Both the position numbers and the translations under genes were made by a program. A DNA stretch of 11,375 nt from Lachnospira sp. UBA5912 (lineage in GTDB: Bacteria > Bacillota > Clostridia > Lachnospirales > Lachnospiraceae): positions 1 to 11,375 of the forward strand of contig DJDY01000025.1 in the NCBI GenBank assembly GCA_002435585.1, given 5' to 3'. The notes beneath the pieces are model-generated. The model was not told where the DNA came from. It was given only the letters and a program-made list of their open reading frames with translations, and did not search any database. Of the stretch, positions 1 through 6,028 are shown in pieces. The first letter of the stretch is position 1; every line of letters starts with the position of its first letter.

Positions 1-886
1 GAACTGTATCAAGGGCTTCTGCAGTGAATTTAGCACCATTATGCATAAGAATGATAGAACCGTTACCAAGGGCTTTATGTCTGGTGACGGTTTTTATTAT
101 GCTGTCAACACCATAGTCCTTCCAGTCAAGGGAATCAACATCCCATTGCACAGGGTAATGATTACACCCATATACGGTATTGATAAGCAGGGAATTATAG
201 TCACCATAAGGTGGTCTGAATAGAAAACAGTCATATCCTGTAAGCTCTTTGATTTTATCATCAACTAAGGTTATTTCTTTTTTCTGTTCAGAGGCACCAA
301 GCTTACTCATCTCTTTATGGTTTTCACTGTGATTGCCAAGGTCGTGGCCTCTGTTATATATTTCCTTAACCATATCAGGATATGTAGATACCCATCCTCC
401 TGTCATGAAAAAGGTTGTTTTGACATTGTGCTTATCAAGAATATCAAGAAGCTTAATCGTGTCGTCAGCACCCCAGGCGGCATCAAACGAAATGGATATT
501 TTTTTCTCATCAGTCTGTATACAGTATATAGGAAGTGCTTTCTTTCCTGCGACACAGTCTCCATTAATAGAGCCGCCGTTAATTCCGTCAGAATCAGAAG
601 AAGTACTGTCGTTAGATGCTGTGCTATCAGATTCTCTGTTATCCTGGTAACTATTATCTGTGTTATTGATATTATTATTAGAATTAAGAGAATTATCAGA
701 ATTTACTGCACCTGTGGCTTTACCAGAGCTGACAGTAGTATTTTTGGGATTAAAGCTTGCATAGATAAAAAAGGCAAAGGCAAGCAGAAGAAGTATGGAT
801 GACAGGAGTACGGATAGTTTAAAGTGATTAATATTTTTAAAGTCACTTATAGTATTGGGATTGCTGTTATTATGAATTTTATGCAT
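1..886 (-). CDS. Membrane-anchored polysaccharide deacetylase (NodB/CE4 family), 3' end outside the window
   Basis: The first 295 codons are present and the frame is open to the left edge. The start is the ATG at 886-884, with GGAGA 6 bases upstream on the minus strand. Residues 23-43 form a single hydrophobic segment (signal anchor). Residues 48-112 are a Ser/Asn/Asp-rich linker, and the NodB domain starts near 128. Visible motifs are SFDAAWGADDT (133-143, motif 1), HSENH (186-190, the metal-binding histidine pair), RPPYGD (224-229), DSLDW (251-255) and ILMHN (279-283). By family knowledge these enzymes remove acetyl groups from peptidoglycan or other N-acetylated glycans outside the membrane. 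Motif 1 has Asp135 but Ala136 where TFDDGP enzymes have a second Asp; this FDAAWG form resembles sporulation-associated PdaB-like proteins of Firmicutes. Family assignment is firm; substrate and sporulation role are inference. It is divergent from glnA. Confidence 0.93.
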   Translation of the reverse strand, partial: MHKIHNNSNPNTISDFKNINHFKLSVLLSSILLLLAFAFFIYASFNPKNTTVSSGKATGAVNSDNSLNSNNNINNTDNSYQDNRESDSTASNDSTSSDSDGINGGSINGDCVAGKKALPIYCIQTDEKKISISFDAAWGADDTIKLLDILDKHNVKTTFFMTGGWVSTYPDMVKEIYNRGHDLGNHSENHKEMSKLGASEQKKEITLVDDKIKELTGYDCFLFRPPYGDYNSLLINTVYGCNHYPVQWDVDSLDWKDYGVDSIIKTVTRHKALGNGSIILMHNGAKFTAEALDTV

Positions 887-957
887 ATAGATTCTCCAGT
901 ATATAAAACAACACGGATATAATTGGTATCAATATATGCATAAATTATCAGTTGTAT

Positions 958-994
958 GAACATTATGTAATGACCAGAATGTCAGACAATGTTC
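958..994. promoter_or_regulatory. Nested inverted repeat upstream of glnA
   Basis: GAACATT (958-964) is exactly complementary to AATGTTC (988-994). Inside it, TGAC (971-974) and GTCA (981-984) form a second stem around a 6-base loop. The structure lies between divergent genes and is not followed by a T tract in either direction, so a terminator is unlikely. It could be an operator for either gene or a leader RNA element; the sequence does not decide which. Confidence 0.4.
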
Positions 995-1165
995 GTGCTT
1001 GCATGATAAGGTTTATGAATTTGAGATATTTACTTAATAATATTAGTTTTTTAACAAAGTGTGTATACAAGTAAATATATTCTGTAGTATATTAATCCTA
1101 ATATGATTGTTTAATGTGTATGAACGTCTTAAAAGATTTACAACAGTAAATAATAAAAGGAATAA

Positions 1166-1199
1166 CACGCATATAGTGTAATATTATAATATGTGCGTG
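1166..1199 (+). promoter_or_regulatory. Hairpin directly upstream of the glnA ribosome binding site
   Basis: CACGCATATA (1166-1175) pairs with TATGTGCGTG (1190-1199), ten pairs with one T-G wobble, around a 14-base AT-rich loop. The stem ends 3 bases before the glnA Shine-Dalgarno region (1203-1212). No T run follows, so it is not an ordinary intrinsic terminator. A role in mRNA stability or in access to the ribosome binding site is possible (inference). Confidence 0.5.
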
Positions 1200-1222
1200 C
1201 AGCAGGAAAGGATGGTTACTAT

Positions 1223-2554
1223 ATGAAATATACAAAGCAGGATATATTCAGAATGGTAGAGGAAGAGGATGTTGAGTTTATCAGACTTCAGTTTACAGAT
1301 ATGTTTGGAGTGTTAAAGAATGTGGCTATTACTTCAAGCCAGCTTGGCAAGGCACTTGATAACAAATGTATGTTTGACGGGTCTTCAGTAGAAGGATTCG
1401 TAAGAATAGAAGAGTCAGATATGTATCTGTATCCTGATTATGATACATTTGAAATATTCCCTTGGAGACCACAGCAGGGAAAGGTTGCAAGGCTTATATG
1501 CGATGTATATACACCAGATGGTAAGCCATTCGAGGGTGATCCAAGATGGATACTTAAGAAAGTAATCAAGGAAGCTAAGGATATGGGATATGTATTCGAG
1601 GTAGGACCAGAATGTGAGTTTTTCCTTTTCCATACTGATGATAACGGACTTCCAACAACACTTTCACATGAGAAGGCAGGATATTTTGATTTAGGACCTA
1701 CAGACCTTGGAGAGAATGTAAGGCGTGATATGGTGCTTACACTTGAGGATATGGGCTTTGAGATAGAGGCTTCACACCATGAGGTTGCACCAGCACAACA
1801 TGAGATAGATTTCAAGTATGATGAGGCATTAAAGACAGCAGATAATATTATGACATTCAAGCTTACAGTTAAGACTATAGCTAAAAGACATGGGCTTTAT
1901 GCAACATTTATGCCTAAGCCAAAGTATGGCATCAATGGTTCTGGAATGCATGTTAATATGTCACTTGCTACTGAGACAGGGGAAAATGTATTTGCCAATG
2001 ATGATGATAAGCTTGGATTATCAGAGGATGCATATCACTTTATAGCAGGAATCATGAAACATGCGAAGGGCATGGCAGCTATTACTAATCCACTTATCAA
2101 CTCATATAAAAGGCTTGTTCCAGGATATGAAGCACCTGTATACATAGCATGGTCAGCAACTAACAGAAGTCCTCTTATAAGAATACCAGCTTCAAGGGGA
2201 AACGGAACAAGAGTCGAGCTTAGGAATCCTGACCCTTCAGCTAATCCATATCTTGTGCTTGCAACGTGCCTTGCGGCAGGTCTTGATGGTATTAAGAATA
2301 AGTTAGAGGTTCCAGCAAGTGTTGACCGCAATATATTTGAGATGACGGAAGAAGAAAGAAGACAGGCTGGAATAGAGATATTACCTGAAAGTCTTTATGA
2401 AGCTATAAAGTATCTTAATGAGGATAAGTTTATATGCGGTGTTCTTGGAGAGCATATAACAACCAAGTATACAGAAGCCAAGCTAAGAGAATGGAATGAT
2501 TACAAGACACAGGTTACACAGTGGGAACTTGATGAGTATCTTTATAAGTTTTAA
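1223..2554 (+). CDS. glnA: Glutamine synthetase, type I (GSI-alpha)
   Basis: It makes glutamine from glutamate, ammonia and ATP in the cytoplasm and is the main ammonium-assimilating enzyme. The product is 443 residues, close to the 444 of Bacillus subtilis GlnA, and is alignable along its whole length. Visible landmarks are DGSSVEGF (52-59), the feedback-sensing arginine (Arg61, in GFVRIEESD), the metal site around GPECEFF (128-134), NGSGMH (238-243), the flap glutamate Glu303 in GYEAP, and RIPASRG (320-326). It lacks the GSI-beta insertion and adenylylation tyrosine region, so control should be by feedback and regulators, not by adenylylation. The ATG at 1223 is chosen because AGGAAAGGA lies 10 bases upstream and the protein begins MKYTKQDI like its relatives. 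An upstream in-frame GTG at 1193 lies inside a hairpin and before the SD. The next gene encodes an ANTAR regulator. Confidence 0.98.
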   Translation: MKYTKQDIFRMVEEEDVEFIRLQFTDMFGVLKNVAITSSQLGKALDNKCMFDGSSVEGFVRIEESDMYLYPDYDTFEIFPWRPQQGKVARLICDVYTPDGKPFEGDPRWILKKVIKEAKDMGYVFEVGPECEFFLFHTDDNGLPTTLSHEKAGYFDLGPTDLGENVRRDMVLTLEDMGFEIEASHHEVAPAQHEIDFKYDEALKTADNIMTFKLTVKTIAKRHGLYATFMPKPKYGINGSGMHVNMSLATETGENVFANDDDKLGLSEDAYHFIAGIMKHAKGMAAITNPLINSYKRLVPGYEAPVYIAWSATNRSPLIRIPASRGNGTRVELRNPDPSANPYLVLATCLAAGLDGIKNKLEVPASVDRNIFEMTEEERRQAGIEILPESLYEAIKYLNEDKFICGVLGEHITTKYTEAKLREWNDYKTQVTQWELDEYLYKF

Positions 2555-2570
2555 TATACGAGGTTAAGAT

Positions 2571-3125
2571 ATGTCTACATTGATTGTTGCATTTCCGAAG
2601 ATAGAGGAGGCACGGGCGGTAAGAAGTCTCCTTGTTCGAAAGGGATATGATGTGGCAGTTCCTTGTACAAGTGGGGCGCAGGTTATCAATCAGGCAGATT
2701 CGTTGTCTGATGGCATAATTATAAGTGGTTATAAGCTTTCAGATAATATGCTTTATTCGGAATTGTGCGAATATAAGCCGAAAAGCTTTGAACTGCTGCT
2801 TGTTGCATCACAGAATCTATGGGAGGACTGTCAGGATAGTAATGTTGTATGTGTAGCCATGCCTATTAAGGTAAATGATTTGATATCTACTATAGAGATT
2901 ATGCTGCAGTCGCAGATAAGAAGGAGAAGAAAGGCTCGTACAACACCAAGGCAGAGAAGTCCCGAAGAACAGAAAATAATAGATAACGCCAAACATCTGC
3001 TTATGGAAAGAAATAACATGACGGAACAGGATGCATTCCGTTATATCCAGAAATGCAGTATGGATAGTGGTAATACCATGGTTGAGTCTGCAACGATGGT
3101 GTTAAGCATATATGCAGATGCATGA
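2571..3125 (+). CDS. ANTAR-domain RNA-binding antiterminator with a degenerate receiver domain (NitR/NasT-like)
   Basis: The product has 184 residues. Residues 1-112 have the receiver fold pattern, and residues 128-180 are an ANTAR domain (AKHLLMERNNMTEQDAF at 140-156, then the conserved Ala174). ANTAR proteins bind paired hexaloop hairpins in nascent RNA and prevent termination; in clostridia such regulators lie beside glnA and act on nitrogen genes. The receiver lacks its phosphorylation residues: the N-terminal acidic pair is replaced within LIVAFPK, the acceptor Asp is Ser52 (DGIIIS), and the Lys of the KP motif is Met97. Classical phosphorylation is therefore unlikely, and activity may depend on a partner protein or ligand (inference). 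A very basic linker, QIRRRRKARTTPRQR, joins the domains. The gene starts 16 bases after glnA stops, with GAGG 7 bases before the ATG, which suggests one transcript. Confidence 0.9.
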   Translation: MSTLIVAFPKIEEARAVRSLLVRKGYDVAVPCTSGAQVINQADSLSDGIIISGYKLSDNMLYSELCEYKPKSFELLLVASQNLWEDCQDSNVVCVAMPIKVNDLISTIEIMLQSQIRRRRKARTTPRQRSPEEQKIIDNAKHLLMERNNMTEQDAFRYIQKCSMDSGNTMVESATMVLSIYADA

Positions 3126-3299
3126 TTACGTACATGCTGCAGTTAATATAAGTTATAATAGTAATATTTTGATTGAGTTTTTTGTATATATTAAATATAA
3201 TAATGTCAGGGTCAGATTAAAGGCAGTGACAGATGAAACTGATAGAGGATATAATCCGTTTTTATATCTGTTTGTTGGTTGATTGTCAATTAGTTATAA

Positions 3300-3330
3300 G
3301 CCGGTATATGACTCTGGCATTTATTCTTTT
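3300..3330 (+). terminator. Weak candidate terminator of the glnA-ANTAR transcript
   Basis: GCCGG (3300-3304) pairs with CTGGC (3314-3318) with one G-T wobble around a 9-base loop. ATTTATTCTTTT follows it. The stem is only 5 bp, so this is a tentative call. The AT-only hairpin at 3248-3268 followed by TGTTTGTTGG is an alternative. Confidence 0.35.
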
Positions 3331-3460
3331 ATGATAATTATTAGGTAATCTGAAACCATAGAATATGTAAAGCTTTATATTCTGCTAATACCAGGATTGA
3401 CATTAACTAATCAGAATAAATAAACCTAAATTATATAAAAGATAATAAAACGTATAAATG

Positions 3461-3492
3461 TGTGAAAAACTATGAGCAATAATATTTTCACA
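3461..3492. repeat. 8-bp inverted repeat just upstream of the dapF ribosome binding site
   Basis: TGTGAAAA (3461-3468) and TTTTCACA (3485-3492) are perfect inverted copies separated by 16 bases. Two further G-T wobble pairs are possible outside. It ends 9 bases before the GGAGA of dapF. The TGTGA...TCACA arms look like a CRP-type half-site pair, but the 22-base gap between the TGTGA and TCACA arms is far wider than a CRP site, so an RNA hairpin or another operator is more plausible. Confidence 0.4.
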
Positions 3493-3511
3493 TGCAGAAA
3501 TGGAGATTGAT

Positions 3512-4450
3512 ATGAAATTTACAAAGATGCAGGGTGCAGGTAATGATTATGTATATGTAGATTGTACAAAGACACCATTGCCTGATCCATCAGAGGTGGC
3601 TGTAAGGGCAAGTGACAGACATTTTGGAATAGGTTCGGATGGACTTATACTTATAAAGCCATCCCAAAAGGCAGACTTTTTTATGGAGATGTATAACGCA
3701 GATGGTTCACAGGGACAGATGTGTGGAAATGGAATCCGATGTGTAGGAAAGTATGTATATGATAATGGCCTTACAGATAAGACAACGGTTAATGTAGAAA
3801 CACTTGCTGGTATTAAGATACTTAAACTTAATGTTGGTGCTGATGGAAAGGTGGCTTCAGTGGTGGTTAATATGGGAAGACCAGAGCTTGAGGCTTCTAA
3901 GGTGCCGATAAATGTTAATGAATTAGCAGAATATAAGGCAGTTTATAAGGATACATATAAGAGTGATGATAAGCTGTGTCCACTTGCTGTTAAGGCACTT
4001 GATGAGGTGGATAAGGCAGTTGTTAATGAACCAATAGTGGTTAACGGAAAGCAGTATGATATAACAGGTGTGTCTATGGGTAATCCACATGATATTGTGT
4101 ATCTTGATAATGACATAGATATATTAAAGTTTGATATAGAAAAGGTTGGACCATACTTTGAGAATCATAAAGCATTTCCAGAAAGAATCAACACAGAGTT
4201 CGTACAGGTATTAGACAGAAAGACTCTTAACATGAGAGTATGGGAGAGAGGTTCTGGTGAAACATTTGCCTGTGGAACAGGAACATGTGCAACAGTTGTT
4301 GCAACAGTGCTTAATGGCATGTGTGATAGTAAGGATGTAACAGTTCACCTGTTAGGAGGCAATCTTAAGATAACATGGGATGAAGAGAGCGGGGATGTAT
4401 ATATGGAAGGTCCTGCTGCTACGGTATTCACAGGAGAGATTGAGCTATAG
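3512..4450 (+). CDS. dapF: Diaminopimelate epimerase
   Basis: It interconverts LL- and meso-diaminopimelate, the last step before lysine and the peptidoglycan cross-linking residue. The product is 312 residues. The two catalytic cysteines are visible: Cys71 in MCGNGIRCVGKY and Cys254 in ACGTGTCA. Other conserved segments are MQGAGNDYVYVD (6-17), FGIGSDGLI (38-46), SMGNPHDI (188-195, usually GNPH) and the RGSGE before the second cysteine (246-250). Many family members are 270-290 residues. The extra length here seems to lie at about 138-175, a charged stretch between the two half-domains. The ATG at 3512 is chosen because GGAGA is 5 bases upstream and the protein begins MKFTKMQGAGND. The in-frame ATG at 3500 overlaps that SD. 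The fchA gene follows after 74 bases with no clear terminator. Confidence 0.97.
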   Translation: MKFTKMQGAGNDYVYVDCTKTPLPDPSEVAVRASDRHFGIGSDGLILIKPSQKADFFMEMYNADGSQGQMCGNGIRCVGKYVYDNGLTDKTTVNVETLAGIKILKLNVGADGKVASVVVNMGRPELEASKVPINVNELAEYKAVYKDTYKSDDKLCPLAVKALDEVDKAVVNEPIVVNGKQYDITGVSMGNPHDIVYLDNDIDILKFDIEKVGPYFENHKAFPERINTEFVQVLDRKTLNMRVWERGSGETFACGTGTCATVVATVLNGMCDSKDVTVHLLGGNLKITWDEESGDVYMEGPAATVFTGEIEL

Positions 4451-4524
4451 TTATATCTAATATTCCAGGCTATTAAGTGAATAGTATAGTAACAGAGTGA
4501 ATAAATACATAATGGAGAATTAAT

Positions 4525-5151
4525 ATGATGACAGATATGAATATGAATGAATTCCTTGATGTACTTTCATCAAAGGAACCCGTTCCTGGTGGTGGTGGTG
4601 CATGTGGATATGTTGCGGCAGTAGGTATGGCACTTGGAAACATGGTTCTTGCACTTACAACAGGAAAGAAAAAGTATGCCGAACATCAGGAAGAGATAGA
4701 AAAGCTTATAGTCCGTGCTAACGAACTTACTAAAGAGCTTGCGGAATGTATGGATAAGGATGCTAAGGCTTTCAAGCCTTTATCTGAGGCGTATGGTCTG
4801 CCTAAAGACACAGATGAACAGTTAAAACATCGTGAAGAGGTTATGGAAAAAGCACTTATTGCAGCAAGTGAAGCTCCACTTTCCATGATGGAGGTTATAG
4901 TTGAAGCGATTGGACTTATAGACAGGATATCTGTTATAGGCAGCAGAATAGCCATAAGTGATGCAGGAGTAGGTGTGCAGATGTGCAAGGCGGCACTCAA
5001 CGGAGCTTCACTTAATGTATATATAAACACAAGACTTATGAAAGATACTGATGCAGCAGATGATCTGAATACCAGGGCAGATGAACTTATCGTAAGAGGT
5101 AATCAGATAGCTGATGAAGTGTACGACAGGGTTATGGATTGCGTAAGATAG
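4525..5151 (+). CDS. fchA: Cyclodeaminase/cyclohydrolase family protein, probable methenyltetrahydrofolate cyclohydrolase
   Basis: The product is a 208-residue all-helical protein of the formiminotransferase-cyclodeaminase C-terminal family. Visible hallmarks are the glycine-rich PGGGGACGYVAAVGMALGNMV (21-41), MDKDAKAF (76-83), the SDAGVGVQMC segment (145-154) and NVYINTRLM (164-172). Members either remove ammonia from formimino-THF or hydrolyse 5,10-methenyl-THF to 10-formyl-THF (FchA). The cyclohydrolase role is preferred because folD starts 16 bases downstream and because no formiminotransferase or histidine-degradation gene is nearby; this is inference from context. GGAGA lies 6 bases before the ATG at 4525; a second ATG at 4528 is an equally possible start. 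The symbol is given for function, not from a unique signature. Confidence 0.85.
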   Translation: MMTDMNMNEFLDVLSSKEPVPGGGGACGYVAAVGMALGNMVLALTTGKKKYAEHQEEIEKLIVRANELTKELAECMDKDAKAFKPLSEAYGLPKDTDEQLKHREEVMEKALIAASEAPLSMMEVIVEAIGLIDRISVIGSRIAISDAGVGVQMCKAALNGASLNVYINTRLMKDTDAADDLNTRADELIVRGNQIADEVYDRVMDCVR

Positions 5152-5167
5152 AATGGAGATACATAAA

Positions 5168-6004
5168 ATGGAGATATTAAAAGGACTTCCGGTAGCTAAT
5201 GCTATTAACGAAAAGCTTGTGGAGCAGATTAGGAAAATAGAAGGTCCACTTCCTCATCTTGCTATTATCAGGGTGGGAGAAAGACCAGATGACTGTTCAT
5301 ATGAAAGAGGAGCAGTAAAGAAGATGGATAAGGTTGGTGTCAGATGTACGACATATACATTTGATGCGGATATTGATAATGATACATTTCAGGCTGAATT
5401 CGATAAGATTAACGAGAATCCTGATATAGATGGCATCCTTATGTTAAGACCACTTCCAAAACAGCTTGATGAGAAGCTGGTTGAAAGAAAGATAGACCCA
5501 AGAAAGGACCTTGATGGTATATCACCTGTGAATCTTGCAAAGGTATATGCAGGTGATGATAGCGGATATGCACCATGTACGGCAGAGGCAGTTATTGAGA
5601 TGCTTGATTATGCGGGCATTGATATAAAGGGAAAAAGAGTAACGGTTGTAGGAAGGAGCCTTGTTATAGGAAAACCTGTTTCGATGCTGCTTATGAAGCG
5701 TAATGCAACTGTTACAGTGTGTCATACTAAGACGGTTGACATGGAAGGCACATGTAAGAATGCTGAGATACTTGTTGCCGCGGCCGGTGTAGCACGTATG
5801 ATCAAGAAAGAGTACGTAGCTGATGGTGCAATAGTTATCGATGTAGGTATTAATGTAGATGATGAGGGAAATCTATGTGGTGACGTTGATTTTGATGCTA
5901 TAAGTGATATTGCATCAGTAGCAACGCCGGTTCCAGGTGGAGTTGGTTCGGTTACTACATCAGTGCTTGCAAAGCATCTTGTTAAGGCAGCTATGGCAAG
6001 ATAA
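5168..6004 (+). CDS. folD: FolD-family methylenetetrahydrofolate dehydrogenase, cyclohydrolase residues altered
   Basis: The product is 278 residues. It has the two FolD domains: the catalytic domain (to about 130) and the NAD(P)-binding domain with GRSLVIGKP (162-170), DVGINVDDEG (225-234) and TPVPGGVGSVTT (253-264). The family oxidises methylene-THF and usually also hydrolyses methenyl-THF. In the usual YxxxK motif Tyr45 is kept, but the Lys position is Ala49 (YERGAVKK). The Gln of the usual VQLPLP is Leu93 (LMLRPLP). Asp116 of DLDGISPVN is kept. The lost Lys/Gln pair is linked to cyclohydrolase activity in studied enzymes, so this is probably dehydrogenase only, with FchA next door supplying the hydrolysis. 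Similar YERGA forms occur in other clostridia as far as I recall. The start at 5168 has GGAGA 8 bases before it. The in-frame ATG at 5153 overlaps that SD. Confidence 0.94.
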   Translation: MEILKGLPVANAINEKLVEQIRKIEGPLPHLAIIRVGERPDDCSYERGAVKKMDKVGVRCTTYTFDADIDNDTFQAEFDKINENPDIDGILMLRPLPKQLDEKLVERKIDPRKDLDGISPVNLAKVYAGDDSGYAPCTAEAVIEMLDYAGIDIKGKRVTVVGRSLVIGKPVSMLLMKRNATVTVCHTKTVDMEGTCKNAEILVAAAGVARMIKKEYVADGAIVIDVGINVDDEGNLCGDVDFDAISDIASVATPVPGGVGSVTTSVLAKHLVKAAMAR

Positions 6005-6028
6005 CAATAAAATATTGGAGGTTTAGTT

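Larger units (their letters stand above)
887..1222. other. Divergent intergenic region between the deacetylase gene and glnA
   Basis: This 336-base AT-rich stretch holds no credible gene. It contains two clear dyads, listed separately (958-994 and 1166-1199). There is also a TTAACA at 1051-1056 followed by TATATT at 1076-1081, but the 19-base spacing makes it a poor sigma-A promoter, so no promoter is called. A hexaloop hairpin at 1074-1093 (7-bp AT stem, loop TCTGTA) has G at loop position 4 but lacks A at position 1, so it is only a partial match to an ANTAR target. Confidence 0.6.
3126..3511. other. Gene-free stretch between the ANTAR gene and dapF
   Basis: There is no ORF with coding character here. 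It holds several hairpin-capable dyads. GATATAA (3248-3254) pairs with TTATATC (3262-3268) and is followed by TGTTTGTTGGTT. AGAATAT (3360-3366) pairs with ATATTCT (3377-3383). A small GC stem at 3300-3318 and a dyad at 3461-3492 are listed separately. TTGACA at 3397-3402 could be a -35 box for dapF, but no good -10 lies at the right distance (best TAAACC, 18 bases on), so the promoter is only suggested. Confidence 0.5.

Noticed and set aside
525..534. CTGTATACAG palindrome, also similar to the operator core
   Set aside because: It is inside the deacetylase coding region in a segment whose bases are explained by the codons.
692..706. CodY-like sequence (AATTATCAGAATTTA)
   Set aside because: It lies within the coding sequence of the deacetylase linker, which is made of repetitive Asn/Ser codons; there is no promoter context.
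317..802. Plus-strand open frame of 161 codons
   Set aside because: It is antisense to the deacetylase, whose motifs are unmistakable. The plus-strand product resembles no family and has no ribosome binding site.
1062..1069. TGTATACA palindrome before glnA, resembling the core of the GntR-linked sites
   Set aside because: Only the 8-base core matches and the conserved TGTTG flank is absent, so it is likely a chance or -10-like sequence.
1193..1222. Upstream GTG start giving a ten-residue longer GlnA
   Set aside because: The GTG lies within the hairpin and before the Shine-Dalgarno sequence at 1203-1212. The ATG at 1223 fits the usual GlnA N-terminus.
3360..3417. Alternative pairing of ATTCTG with AGAAT upstream or CAGAAT downstream, like a switch
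   Set aside because: The stems are short and AT-rich, there is no terminator or sequestered SD attached, and no known riboswitch pattern is present.
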